Below, piece by piece: positions 22,497 through 33,700 of a DNA stretch of 64,000 nt. The notes beneath the pieces were generated by a model. That model worked only from the letters and a program-made list of their open reading frames with translations. It was not told the DNA's origin and ran no database searches. Numbering within the stretch: position 1 is the stretch's first letter; each line of letters starts with the position of its first letter. The stretch covers positions 253,423,199 through 253,487,198 of the forward strand of contig JARYHS010009186.1 of NCBI GenBank assembly GCA_031002005.1, in the 5' to 3' direction. This stretch comes from Vandiemenella viatica. Taxonomy: Eukaryota; Arthropoda; Insecta; Orthoptera; Morabidae. Both the position numbers and the translations under genes were made by a program.

Positions 22497-24160
22497 ATGA
22501 TAAATAAGTTTCCGAACACCTATCTGAAACTGCACTTTCCTATTATTGCACATTAATATGTGGTTGGTTGACACTTTGCCTTTATGATGGCTTTAATCTT
22601 ACTGGGGAGACTTCCAATGATGTGTCAGAATGTCTGTGGAGGAAAGGCAGACAATTATTCCACATAACCCGAAACCAGAGAAGGTAGTGATGATGGGCGC
22701 TGGGATCTGGAGTGAAGTCGACGTTTTTAGTCACCCCAAAGGTATTCCATTATATTTAGATCAGGACTTTGGGCATGCCATTTGAGGAATGATACTATCG
22801 ACAAACCTATACCTCACATCGGCAGTTTAAAGACAAACAACCATCCACTCCGAACTGGTCCTCTACCGTACGCTGTAAACAATGGTTTAAAATCCGTTCA
22901 TGTACTTCCACCTTTAATGTCGTCTTAAGTGCAACAATGAGACCACACCATAACCACAAAAAACATCACGATATCATTAAATCACCTCCTCCGTACCGCA
23001 CTGATGGCGCTATACATGATGGCAGGTAGCGTTCTCTTGCATTCACCAAATCCTCCTACCGGATTTCCATATCGTATAGCGTGATTCATCACTCCAAATC
23101 ACTCCTTTCCATTCATCCACTGTGCGTCACTCTCTACGCAACCTCAAGCGCCGTTTAGCATTGACTACAGAAAAGTTTCCCTTACATCTACATATATACT
23201 CTGCAATTCACAAAATTGTGGGTGGCAGAGGGTTCTCAGCACCAAACCTAATTTCTTTGCTATGCATTCAAATCCCTAATGGTACGAGGAAAAAGAGAAT
23301 TCATATAAGAATCATTGCGGCACCTTATTTCTCTAATCTTATCTTTTCTGTCATTCCGACTCAAATAGGTTGGTGGACGAAGTATTTCACTACACTCGTA
23401 AGTGAAAGTGGGAGTACACATGTTTACCAATAAGTTTAAACGAAACGTGCATCTTCTATCTACCAGAGACTCCCAGCCTAGTCTACTAATCAGTTCTCTG
23501 ACGCTTTCATAAGGACTGTAGCATGCGGTCACGAATAGAGCGGCTCTTCTCTATACTGTCAATTAACCCCTTAATAAGCGGATCCCAAATGGAACAACAC
23601 TAGTCCAAATGTGGACGCTATCTCCTTTATTTGTTCATTACAATGTTTCAAGACTCGACCTAGGAATCGCAGCCTAGAATTAACTCTACCCACTAACGAA
23701 TTAATGTGTAAGTCCCATTTCATGTTCCTTTGTTCTGTTACTCCCAAATATTTCAGAGAATCGACCATATCAATAACTGAACTATTTACCCCGTATTTCT
23801 GAACAATCGGATTCTTTTTGTTAGTTATGCTCATTGTCTTACGCCCAGCAGTTCGACATTTTGTACCCCATTCTTTTTAACCGCCGACGCACAGTCATTG
23901 TGTTGGCTGGACTGCTGCTAGGTCTTTGGAACCCACGAGTGATTCCTTTCGCTGATGTATTGAGATTTTTTTTACAACCATTCTCCGCAGTACTCGACGG
24001 TTCCTGATCGTCACTGAATGAGGTCTGCCTGGTCTTGGTTTGGTTCCGATTGTTCGTTCGCGTTTTCAATTCACAACCACGTTGACTTGGACAAATTTAG
24101 AAGAATTGAAATGTTCCTGACGTATTTGTTAGTCAGGTGATATCCAATACCCGTTCTGCA
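22497..24160 (-). pseudogene. Tc1-like transposase relic interrupted by a LINE
   Basis: On the minus strand the N-terminal paired-like helix region (ITRGFQRPSSSPANTMTVRR, LKRMGYKM) lies at 24069-23850. The catalytic part resumes after an inserted LINE: VDEWKGVIWSDESRYTIWKS near 23115-23060 (first aspartate retained), then DLNIMEYLWGD near 22770-22735 (third catalytic position) and a C-terminal LPSKIKAIIKAK block near 22595. Stops and frame changes are frequent. The left end, GTTTCCGAACACCTATCTGAAA, resembles Tc1 ends. The element is dead. Confidence 0.8.
23165..23838 (-). pseudogene. LINE-B fragment inserted in the Tc1 relic
   Basis: The minus strand gives DSLKYLGVTEQRNMKWDLHI, LVGRVNSRLRFLGRVLKHCN, then ACYSPYESVRELISRLGWES, LRPPTYLSRNDRKDKIREIR and LFPRTIRDLN. 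These are the RT thumb and C-terminal blocks of a CR1/Jockey-like LINE. The 3' end carries the family CTCTGCCACCCAC...AATTGCAGAGTA words and a short TAGATG tail. The same family is at 42145 and 63049. Confidence 0.8.
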
Positions 24161-24228
24161 GTTACTGATTCTCTACCGACAACACAGTACTCGCTGCTTC
24201 TATTTATACAAGCTGTTTTGAGTGTTTA

Positions 24229-24418
24229 TAGCTTTACGCCTAATCGAGATCATTTAGCTGGAGGGCAAAGAGCGGGAAGGAATTCGGCCATAGCCTTTTG
24301 AAGCAAACACCTCGGCATTTTGATTTGGGGAAACCATGGAAAACCCAGATCTGGATGGCCCGACGGGGAATGGAACCCACCGAGGCCAGAAATTTACTGT
24401 TCGCCCACCACGCTCGGT
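24229..24418 (-). mobile_element. SINE-A, minus, internally deleted
   Basis: Family words GCTTTACGCCTAATCGAG, AGGAATTCGGCCATAGCC, GGGGAAACCATGGAAAACCC and the head end CCACCACGCTCGGT are present. The box B area is damaged (GGAATGGAACCC) and about 15 bp of the head is missing. Confidence 0.75.
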
Positions 24419-24559
24419 TTCTTGCACTAAAAACCCTTCGTTTTTGTACAGTTCTTCAGTTTCACGACATATCCCATACTTACACAGGTGATAACAGAGT
24501 TGGGGTATCAGCCACTGCTATGGTAAGTGTGAGTAATGTCTGCACGCACCCCTTCCCCG

Positions 24560-24990
24560 CCTCGTGCCCTCTCAATACGGCGAAGCGCTAATTTGTCATC
24601 ACGAGGCGAGACGAATGAGCGAGTCTACACCCTGATTGCGCACCGAACACGAGCCGAAGGATTCTCGCTGTAAAGAAAGGACGCGGGGTGCAGACTCCGG
24701 GGGTGAGGGAAGGGGGAAGAAGAAAAGAAAACGAAGGGTAGCGAAGGAAAAAAAAGGGAGAAAAAGCTGGGACGATTCGTAAATTTTCCCCCGTGGGTGG
24801 CGGCGCTGAGTGCAGGGTTGGCACCCCTGCTCGGTTTTAATGCGAGTGTGTCTAATGGAGGGGAAGCGGCGCCCCCTGATGGATCGCGCAGCGGGATGAC
24901 GTCACTGGCCAGACACGGATTGCGCGTTAAGCCGCGCGGCCACTGTCTTTCGGCTCTCATGCGTCACGACACTGCGTCGGCCGTCATCTA
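24560..24990. other. CpG-dense patch
   Basis: GC-rich with many CpG and words such as GGCGGCGCTGAGTGC, AGCGGCGCCCCCTGATGG and CGCGTTAAGCCGCGCGGCC. Overlapping open frames on both strands look compositional. It may be an unmethylated regulatory island; no promoter element is identified. Confidence 0.35.
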
Positions 24991-25637
24991 CCATGCTCTT
25001 TAAACGTGACCGACCTTTTAGTGGTTTTTATCAACCCCGCTATATTTTTGTGTAGCTATAAATAAAATCCTCGTCATATTTAATGCCGTGGGCTCAAAAA
25101 ATTTTCGAATCTCGTTTCGAAAAATGTTGCTCGACAATATCCCCCACACCTGACACCATTTTGTTTTTACTGTTGTAACCCTATTTATTTGAGGAACAGA
25201 TTATTGGAATAACCTTTGCAATTTTTAATAGCGATTTCGTGATAGGACTTTCTGGAATCGTTTTGGAGTGAAACTAACCATCTTGATATTTTATCATTTC
25301 ATTAAATGGTATAAAATCGTCCGTCACCTGTAGACTGAACCGGAATTTGAAGCAAGGGTTCTATAGAATCTGAGTCCTTCAATTTGTCGTCTGTCTCTGT
25401 TTCCAGGAACTCATGCGTAGGATGGACATGTGGCTCAGAAGGTAAAGCAATCAGTATAATAGAGGTTCTACCACACAGTAAACAGAGGATTCCTGGAAAC
25501 TGAACGGGCGGGAAAACGGTTAACCAGTAATCAGAAACCCGATTTTTTTTTGCAGCAGGAAGCATTAATTCGAGTGGCACATACAGGATGACGGTCAAAA
25601 TATTTCATTTTTCTTTACTTGTTTGTTTTTTTACCAA

Positions 25638-25845
25638 TGCTTTAGGCCTCGTATATGTCGTGGTCATCAGAAGTGGGAGAGGACTGGGGGCAATGGGCCA
25701 GAAGGAATTCAGTCACGGCCTTTTGAAGGAACCATACCGTCATTCACATTCAGAGATTTCGGGAAAACATGGAAAACCGAAATCTGGATGGTCGGACAGG
25801 GATTAGAACCCATGTCCTCCCGATATCGCTCACCCTCCGGTCCTG
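25638..25845 (-). mobile_element. SINE-A, minus, diverged
   Basis: Family words from TGCTTTAGGCCTCG through AAGGAATTCAGTCACGGCC and AAAACATGGAAAACCGAAATC to a head remnant (GGATTAGAACCCATGTCCTCC). More diverged than most copies. Confidence 0.7.
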
Positions 25846-26237
25846 TACGTCTTCAATACATGTCATCACGTACACAACCAGTCAGGTCAGTTTCAAAGAG
25901 TGCGTGATTCCTTACGCCGAAGGGCTGAGGCATGCTTTGCCTTGGAAGGGCAACTGTTATCAACTCCGATAGTATGCGTTTGAGACCCAATGGTTATCAG
26001 ACATTTTTGCCATATTTTGATGCATACTATCAGCTCCTAAAATATTTTATACTTTTTAACACCCTATTTAGTGGCAAGCACTGAAACTGGAACAGGGGAA
26101 CGTTCCGTGACTAAGGTGCCATGTCAGTGAATTGCAAGAACTCTCCATATTATTAATCCATAGTAAGAGAACAAACCAGTGCTACTCATGTTCGGCTAAT
26201 AACCACAAACACTACCTGAAATAAAATAAATACTGTA

Positions 26238-26274
<37 letters not shown>

Positions 26275-26741
26275 GCGTCTATTTTCCTTGAATCATCATA
26301 GATATAATTTTTTTTAATCTTACATTGATATTATAATTAACAATTAATACTTATCTTCAGCGCATTTATCAGTACATCATTTTCTAATGACACACAATAT
26401 TCACAGGTCATTTACCAATTCTTTTTTATTTATGCCTTCTGGTTGTATACGTTTTTCACAAGTTTGTCAACTACAATGAGAGAGACAATTTCATTTTAAG
26501 CTTCTTTTTTTTTATAAACCTTTTCTTTCAAATAAATCATCCCAAGTTCGAACTTCCATCTGACCACTCCCTTTTTCATATCTTCTCTTCATTTGTTTAC
26601 CAAAGATACTCCAAACTGTAGCTACTGATTTCTTTGACATATCAACTAAATTCTCAAGGTAATACTATACTATACTCTATGACCTTATTTTTATACAATC
26701 ATATTTACAAACAGAAACATAATTTCTAGTAATAATAATTC
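25846..26741. other. Unassigned AT-rich stretch with T31 run at 26240-26270
   Basis: No gene or known repeat is recognised apart from the homopolymer, which could be an inverted poly(A) tail without a recognisable body. Confidence 0.45.
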
Positions 26742-27027
26742 CGTGTGGTCGTAATGACCTGGTGACAAGATTTCTATTGGCAGCGCATTCCGCCACCGCC
26801 TTAGCCACCTTAACCTAATCCGGTAGTCCTACCAGCTACAGGGGACCTACAGTTTAACGTGGAATCCGAACTACGGAAGCGTCCTGGCGTACTTCACATT
26901 ACACAGCAAGCTGTGCCAGAGGTGAAGGTCGGGTTAAGGGCCTTTGAAAATCCCCGCCGAGACAGGGATAACCGGTATTTTTCAATCACCAGTCAGGCAC
27001 CTTAACCACTGAGACACCAGACCACTC
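26742..27027 (-). mobile_element. SINE-D copy
   Basis: The minus strand starts with a tRNA-like head (GAGTGGTCTGGTGTCTCAGTGG, then a damaged box B) and continues through GGCCCTTAACCCGACCTTCA, TTGCTGTGTAATGTGAAGTA and GGTCCCCTGTAGC. Close in order to 35861-36085. Confidence 0.65.
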
Positions 27028-27991
27028 ATAATTTATAGTAAGGACTATTTACCTTACAATAGCAACTTTAAGCATAGATAGATACAAAAAATCTATATTA
27101 GCGTATATATTGTAAGCATAGCTTGTTCGTACGTGCCGACATACGTCTGCAACCAACGCCTGCGGTCTCGCGGGAGTTCCTCCATCCACCATCCATGAAG
27201 AGGGTTTCGGTTTGGAACTACTGGGGTTCAATTCGAACATTAGAAGGTTTCGGAAGAGGGCATCGCACCAGTTGACTTCTAATGGGAAGTGGCTGAAGCA
27301 GCTCCTAATCGAGTGCCAAAATGGCAGTGGCAGTGGCACGCCAGAATATTCGAGAGTGTTCTAGAATGTTTATAAGCCGGCTATATTCTTTTCAACCTCA
27401 CCAGGAAAGCCAGGTTATAACCTGCCGATGATGCCTTTTATTTGTTTTGACAGGTTGTGCATATTAATGTTATGCATTTAGTTGGATATGATGTTTAATA
27501 AACAAGAAAAAAAACCACACATATTCACCAACAACATGAAACATTTAATCAAAACCAGATAGTTAAACATACTTAACACAGTCCGTGCTCTCTTTTTTTC
27601 TCAGCGATCTCACACATCTCTCTCTTACTATATATAATTTTCTTTGGCCGCGCCCGCGGACCAAAGATTATTGTCACTTAAAGTTAATACTTACAAACCA
27701 ATCTTAGTGTATATGTTACATTTTCCAGAATACTCTAGAATATTTTGGAATGTTGCAGAATGTTCAAGTATTTTCTAGTGTGTTCTAGACTAAAGCATAC
27801 CGTTCTGGACTGTCGAAAGGACTTCCTGTTCTGGAACGTTCGAGAATGTATCTACAAACGGCATTCATGAATGTTTCATTACACTGCAGTGGTGCGGATA
27901 CCGTCAAACTCAGAAGGGTGTATATATTATCGTCAAACTTGGTAGGGTGTATATATATATATACGCCATCATATCTATACATTTATTTATA
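27028..27991. other. Unassigned, with GAATATTCTAGAA-type repeats at about 27345 and 27725-27850
   Basis: Variations of TTCTAGAATGTT/TTCGAGAATGT recur between 27340 and 27850, including both orientations, giving a loose cluster of heat-shock-element-like GAA/TTC words. No gene is recognised nearby, so this may be repeat-derived. Confidence 0.35.
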
Positions 27992-28577
27992 CAGGGTGTT
28001 ACAAAAAGATACGGCCAAACTTTCAGGAAACATTCCTCACACACAAACAAAGAAAATATGTCATGTGGACATGTGTCCGGTAACGCTTACTTTCCATGTT
28101 AGAGCTCATTTTATTACTTCTCTTCAAATCACATTAAACATGGAATGGAAACACACAGCAACAGAACGTACCAGCGTGACTTCAAACACTTTGTTACAGG
28201 AAATGTTCAAAATGTCCTCCGTTAGCGAGGATACATGCATCCACCCTCCGTCGCATGGAATCCCTGATGCGCTGATGCAGCCCTGGAGAGTGGGATATTG
28301 TATCACAGCCGTCCACAATACGAGCACGAAGAGTCTCTACATTTGGTACCGGGGTTGTGTAGACAAGGGCTTTCAAATGCCCCCATAAATGGAAGTCAAG
28401 AGGGTTGAGGTCAGGAGAGCGTGGGGGCCATGGAATTGGTCCGCCTCTACCAATCTAAAATGAGCTCTAACATGGAAAGTAAGCGTTTCCGGACACATGT
28501 CCACATAACATATTTTCTTTGTTTGTGTGTGAGGAATGTTTCCTGAAAGTTTGGCCGTACCTTTTTGTAACACCCTG
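27992..28577 (-). mobile_element. Mariner-like deletion derivative with transposase C-terminus
   Basis: Terminal inverted repeats of about 110 bp start CAGGGTGTTACAAAAAGATA, with TA duplications at 27990-27991 and 28578-28579. The minus-strand interior (28440 to 28194) is open and reads WPPRSPDLNPLDFHLWGHLK, then VRDGCD-like and RRRVDACILANGGHFEHFL with a stop. This is the third catalytic aspartate block and the C-terminus of a mariner-family transposase. The N-terminal two-thirds are absent, so it would need a transposase from elsewhere to move. Confidence 0.85.
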
Positions 28578-28639
28578 TATATATGTATATATTTATGAAT
28601 ATATATATTTATGTATACACCCTTCTGAGTTTATATACA

Positions 28640-29319
28640 GTATATATAAATGATGCCGAGATGCAAATGTCTGTCTGTATACGTTTGGAAATCGATTAGA
28701 GTGGATGAAGAAAAAGTAAAAGCGATAAAAAGCGAAAATTATTTTGGTATTAATTTAAAAGAATCATGCTTTTCTCGTGGTCAGTTATATGTACCTTGCT
28801 CTAGAAAAGCGTTCTCCAATTTTTTTCAGAAAATTATCAAAAATAATGTTGTGAACCACTAACTAATATTGAGCTATTTTTTTAAAAATCTAGAACATAT
28901 TTGAGTGTACCATTATAAAATAATAAATATAAAAATACGTTTTCAATTCCTACGGAAACACGGTTATAAAACTGAAATGTTAAAAGTTAATTACATGTTG
29001 ATCAGACTCTTAATATTTAGTAACTAAGTGAATAATAATGTAGCTATAGGTTGGACGCTACACCATACCACCGACCTGTATGCACAAAATAAAATAAAAG
29101 ACACTGCACTCAACACTTCGTATTGTTGTATTGTTATTAACACAACCACGTACCGAGGTCCTTCACATATACCGTAAGATCCTCAGGTAACTGTGATTTA
29201 CATATTCCTTAGACCAACAGAGCTCTTTTTTAAACCAACTAAAAATGAATAAACCATTGAAGGAACGTACAATGTTGTCGTAACCTTTTTAATAATTATA
29301 CGCCCCGGTAATATATAAA
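28640..29319. other. Unassigned AT-rich stretch
   Basis: No gene recognised. The open frame 28650-28862 has no motif. Confidence 0.45.
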
Positions 29320-29720
29320 ATATTAGAAAATAAGATTGAATAATATTTATTTTGTGTGGAATGAATTTAAAGTGGTAATCAGATATTAATTAGATGTTTT
29401 CTTTAAGAATCTTTGACAGCAAAGAAATAATGTGTGGACTGGTCATGCAGATTATATAGATTGTTATGATACAGGAATAATGAAAATGGATGGATGAAAG
29501 GGAGAACTGGCCGATCTGAAATGCTGCCGGTAGGGAGTTGCCGGGCTATAAAAAGATAATGAATTATTATAAATAATTTGCGTCGCTGGCGGTCAAAGAG
29601 AATTTTGATTTTATTGAAGTTGTGAAATATGAATTTTGCGTACTGTGTAATGTTATGTATAGTGCGGATTAATACAGGAAGAATTCTAGAAAGATTTTAT
29701 AGTATTATTGAATTTATTTT
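29320..29720. repeat. Repeat G, copy 2
   Basis: Same ordered words as 21310-21700: AAATAAGATTGAATAATATT, AGAATCTTTGACAGCAAAG, GCCGGTAGGGAGTTGCCGGG and TGTATAGTGCGGATTAATA. Non-coding; origin unknown. Confidence 0.5.
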
Positions 29721-29834
29721 AAAAGAGAAATTGTAAAAATAAGTCCTGGCAGAGTATAAAAGCTATTTTCAGGTGATAAGAAGGATTGAAAGAAATCATA
29801 ACCGGAATGACGAACGTAGAAAAACATTTTAGTA

Positions 29835-30562
29835 TAAAAAGATGTCGGGTTAGAAGGTGACATTCTCCACCTGCCCGAAACTGGTACTGACCTGTTGAAA
29901 TTTGTTTTAACTGCTTCGTTATATTGTCCTCTTCACGTTTGTACTCTCCTTTCTCGGAAATGTCACCTCGAATTAAATTAAAAATGCCGGAATATTTGAC
30001 GCTCCGCAATCGCGAAATATTAGCAGCACTGCAAAAAAATGGCGTAAAATTATCTGTACAGGAATCATATCAACCTAAACAGGTTCGTTTTGTCATAGTG
30101 GTCGTGGTTAGGTTGAAATTTGGCCTGGAACAAGAGTAAAAATTCACCATCTCAGAAACGGCGCGTTTGTTTACAATGCAAGCAACTGAATGTCTCTGAC
30201 TGCTTCCATCGATATAATGATGGCGAGCGTTGATGTACTGCATCTCGGATAAATATTTTCTACATTTTAATTTCGCGTGAAATTTTACAACTGAATGAAG
30301 CTAAAATGGCAATGAAATATTACAACAAAGGATTTAATCAACATTTCAAAAGATTGCAGCGTCGGCGGCATCTAATAGCTGCACCCCACTCTCACATTTC
30401 GTCATTTTTAATTTAATGCGTGGTGACTTTTACGAGAAAGGAGAGTGCAAAACGTGAAGAGGACATTATAAAGAAGCAGATAAAACAAATTTCAACACGT
30501 GAGTACCAGTTTCGGGCAGGTGGAGAATGTCCCCTCCAACCCGATATCGAAAAATGTAATTC
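29835..30562. repeat. Inverted repeat with about 150-bp arms
   Basis: The arms 29835-29985 (read inverse) and 30398-30562 are highly similar, including CCAGTTTCGGGCAGGTGGAG, AAAGGAGAGT and CATTTTTAATTTAAT. In both arms the same frame is open for about 35 codons (KREEDxIxKQxKQIST, YQFRAGGEC). About 410 bp of unrelated sequence lies between. Whether the frame is real coding sequence is unknown. Confidence 0.65.
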
Positions 30563-30742
30563 CTCCCTGGCGGAAGATGATGTTAAGGAACATTACGTAT
30601 GAGATAAGAAAAAAATTTTAATATCATTAATACTCCCTGTTAACTGACCAGAGAGAGAATTTGAGTATTGTTTAATTCAGATAGAAAGGGTAGTATAAGT
30701 AAAAAGAACTCTGAAGTCGGGGACACGCCGAAAGGTGTAGGT

Positions 30743-31745
30743 CAGGGATGGCGAACCAATGGCACGCGTGCCGATGATGGCACGCGACCAAATAATTTGG
30801 GCACGGCGTTAATTAAGTATGTACCCAATTGATATAAGTAATTTATTATTTCGTCCACATAATTTAAGATGATAGTAACGAAGGTCATCGTGAACAAAAC
30901 AGCGGGTGCTGGAACGACTACAGTATGCGGAAAAGAAGTAGATTTCGAGCGAATTTCTGACAGAACGGATTGGGTGAGCAAGCGCAGGCGGCGCGCCGGC
31001 GGGAGGGGTAGCTACTAAGCAAACTTATTCACTTGTTTCGTTTTATATTTTCTCAGTTCAAAGAATTATTGGAAACACTCGAGTTTATTGTGTATCTTGA
31101 TGTTACTTCACCTGATAAATTTAACATGTCTAAATTTGATTGGTTGCAAAATGAAGAAATTGAAATGCATCTCATTGAGATCCAGTATAGTTCAATTTGG
31201 ACTCAAAGTTTCGTTAAAATGAGGAAGGAGTTGAAATTAAATTAAATGAATCAAAATGACTATCAAGCATTATGAGTAAAAATGCAAATACCATAATGAT
31301 GGAAACTTGGAATTCAATCCCAGACACGTTTAGCTGTCTTTTTCTACCTTAATAAATTTTCATCTACCAACGCCTGTGAATATTATTTTCAGAAATCAAT
31401 AACATTAAAGACTCGCTCCGAAACTGTTTGTCAGGTGACTCCACTTCAACTTGCATTTTGTTAAAAGCAATGAAATACGGACTTAATATAAGTTATTTGG
31501 GGTTTAATTTGCAACAACAGAAGTCGTACTAGATTCATCTACTTAAATAGACACAAAAACTGATGATGTTATTATTGCTTAGTATATTTCTAGAGCAAAT
31601 ATTAACTTTTAAGGTGATAGTATTTAGTTTTACTTCTTTTCCTATTAATCACTAAGTCATGATTGTTTGATGACACGTCATGCCTTCATTCAACATTTCT
31701 TTTATTTAAAATGGCACGTAGATCAATAAAGGTTCGCCATCCCTG
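30743..31745 (+). mobile_element. hAT element, internally deleted, perfect 8-bp target duplication
   Basis: Exact duplications GTGTAGGT flank it at 30735-30742 and 31746-31753. The ends CAGGGATGGCGAACC and GGTTCGCCATCCCTG are perfect inverted repeats. The interior keeps transposase C-terminal sequence: FKELLETLEFIVYLDVTS, FNMSKFDWLQNEEIEMHLIE and IWTQSFVKMRKEL (31033-31245), then METWNSIPDTFSCLF and a decayed dimerisation region to about 31530. This pattern fits the ZBED/SCAND3-like hAT group. The N-terminal BED finger and most of the catalytic core are missing. Confidence 0.85.
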
Positions 31746-32054
31746 GTGTAGGTTATACCTTATTGTGGAAATGCCAGATTTTTGCCTGGTCACTGAAATA
31801 GTGATGTCTTCTAAAACGTTGGCCTTATAGTTCATACTCGCATATAGACTTATTGTACAGAACGAATACGGTGTATAAACTTTCAATATTCTGCCTGCGG
31901 ACCACCAGGGATTGAGAAACTCTGCGCTAAAGTAAGAATTTACATATATACAAGACGACAAATGAAGTTTATAAGCAAGTATTCTAAGGGAATATTCTAA
32001 GTAAGGAATAAAATAGAAAGCAGCGTGTAACCTGTGAAAAGTCAAGGAACTGGG

Positions 32055-32585
32055 GTACAAAACTCTGGTCAGACCACTGGTGGAATATGGTGGTGTAGTT
32101 TGGGATCCACATTTTTGGTATCAAATAAAGGAGTTGGTGGGAGTGCAGAGAAGGGCTACTACATTTGTCTTTGGAAATTACCGAAAAACAAAATTGGTAA
32201 CTAATATGATAAAGGAGCTGGAGTGGGATTCATTGGAGGATAGAAGGAGCATGAAGCGAGTCATGGGAATGTACAAGGCCTATATTGGTGATGAAGCGTG
32301 GAAAAATATTGGTAGGAAAATTAACAGAGGTGCTTGGAAGGGTAAAGATGACCATGAACACAAGCTGCCACTTTATTTCAGGCATAAGGGTGTTGGAAAA
32401 TTTTATTTTATAGAAAAGGGTGTAAGGGATTGGAATAAGTTGCCAGGGGAGGTGATGAACAATTTACTGAAAATACTGAAAGAATTTGAAAATTGGTTGA
32501 GTGCAAAAGTGGGTTGAAGGAGGAAGGGAGAAGGACGGGTGTGTAGGGAGATTGCCAGCGGAGCATACGCTGCATGGCACTTTAT
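32055..32585 (+). pseudogene. LINE-A, best preserved copy in the window
   Basis: A 145-codon open frame (32080-32517) reads EYGGVVWDPHFWYQIKEL, VQRRATTFVFGNYRKTK, ELEWDSLEDRRSMKRVMGMY, YIGDEAWKNIGRKI and KGVRDWNKLPGEVMNNLLK, then a stop. This is the C-terminal region after the reverse transcriptase domain in CR1/L2/Jockey-like LINEs. The 3' UTR ends in (ATT)n at about 32586-32604. It is 5'-truncated, so there is no reverse transcriptase or endonuclease. It faces a second copy at 32765. Confidence 0.85.
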
Positions 32586-32764
32586 CAATTATTATTATTA
32601 TTATGTAGTTTAGTTTTACATTTTCTGTATTTTAAAGGTCATTTTTTTCATTCACATTTGATTGCAGATGGCGAGGGTAATTCTGTCTTAGTTTAACAAT
32701 GTATTGTTGATTGCAAAATTGAGTGTAAATGAATGTTATAATAATAATAATAACTGATAAAATT

Positions 32765-33165
32765 GCGACAGAGTGCCGCAATCTCCCTTTCTCCTTTCCA
32801 CTTCCAACCTGCTTTTGCCCTTTTAGTGTTTCTGGTAAATTATTCATCACTTCTCTTGCCAATTTATTCCAGTCCTTTTCACCCTTTCCTATAAAAGAAA
32901 ATTTTCCCACACCCTTATGCCTGAAATCAAGTGCCTACTTGCGGTCATGGTCATCATTACCCTTCCAAGCACCTCTCTTAATTTTTCCACCAATATCTTT
33001 CCATGTTTCATCACCAATATAGGGCTTGTACATTCCCATGACTCTCTTCAATCTCCTTCTATCCTCCAATGAACCCCACTCCACCTCCTTCATCATATTA
33101 GTTACCGATTGTGTTTTGCGGTAATTTCCAAAGACAAATCTGGCAGCCCTTCTCTGTAAGTAAAA
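32765..33165 (-). pseudogene. LINE-A, minus, facing the 32055 copy
   Basis: The minus strand from 33165 gives the family blocks RAARFVFGNYRKTQS, MMKEVEWGSLEDRRRLKRVM, then HKGVGKFSFIGKGEKDWNKL and EVMNNLPETLKG, with frameshifts. With the plus copy it makes an inverted repeat of about 400 bp per arm and a 180-bp spacer. Confidence 0.8.
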
Positions 33166-33229
33166 TAAATTTTGTGCAATTACAAGTACTGTTACAGCTT
33201 GTCGTGGTGCTATTTGAATGTGTAACAGC

Positions 33230-33600
33230 GGTGGCCTGATAGTATCGTGTCTGGAGTACTGGGTATTGTTTCTGTAACGTGTAGTGTGGGGAAGCTAAGT
33301 GCAGCCTTGTTTTTAGCGCCGTGCGCTGCAGCCTTCAGTTCATTAGCTACCCTAATGCGTCTCATGTTATAGTGCAAGATGCAAATGAGGTCGGGGAGTG
33401 GAGGTGGGGGGGACGCCGGTAATGAAGCGTCGCGACGCCGCAGCGCCGCGGGCTCTAGGCAGGGTGGAGGGCGTCGGTGGAGCAAGGGTTGCGGTGGCAC
33501 CTGGGCCTGGAGGGCTGCACTCAGCTCACACTACCAGGTACCACCGACTCTAATGCTAGAACTGGAAACAGAAAGCTGTAAGTTATGTAAAAGGTTGGAC
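33230..33600. other. CpG-dense patch with a possible first exon (weak)
   Basis: GC-rich. On the plus strand an ATG at 33379 opens a frame that reaches a CAG|GTACCA donor-like site at 33537/33538 (MQMRSGSGGGGDAGNEASRR start, Gly/Arg-rich). The minus strand is open too, so composition alone could explain both. No partner exon is found in the window. Confidence 0.2.
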
Positions 33601-33611
33601 CAGCCATCGAA

Positions 33612-33700
33612 AGCCTGAGTAACCCATATCACACACTCTTATACACGCTATCCGTCTGTCTGTCACCGATCTTTATGGCCAAAAAATTAGAGAAATAATT
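33612..33700 (+). repeat. Repeat E fragment
   Basis: AAAGCCTGAGTAACCCATATCACACACTCTTA followed by CACGCTATCCGTCTGTCTGT matches the 5' third of Repeat E. The rest is missing. Confidence 0.5.

Noticed and set aside
29150..29200. CTGAGGATCTTACGG...CCTCGGTACG as another module
   Set aside because: Lacks the GAAA box and the stem does not pair in the required position.
31880..31930. Second hAT terminus (inverse reads GCAGAGTTTCTCAATCCC)
   Set aside because: Resembles a hAT end, but no partner end or target duplication is found, so it is not listed as a feature.
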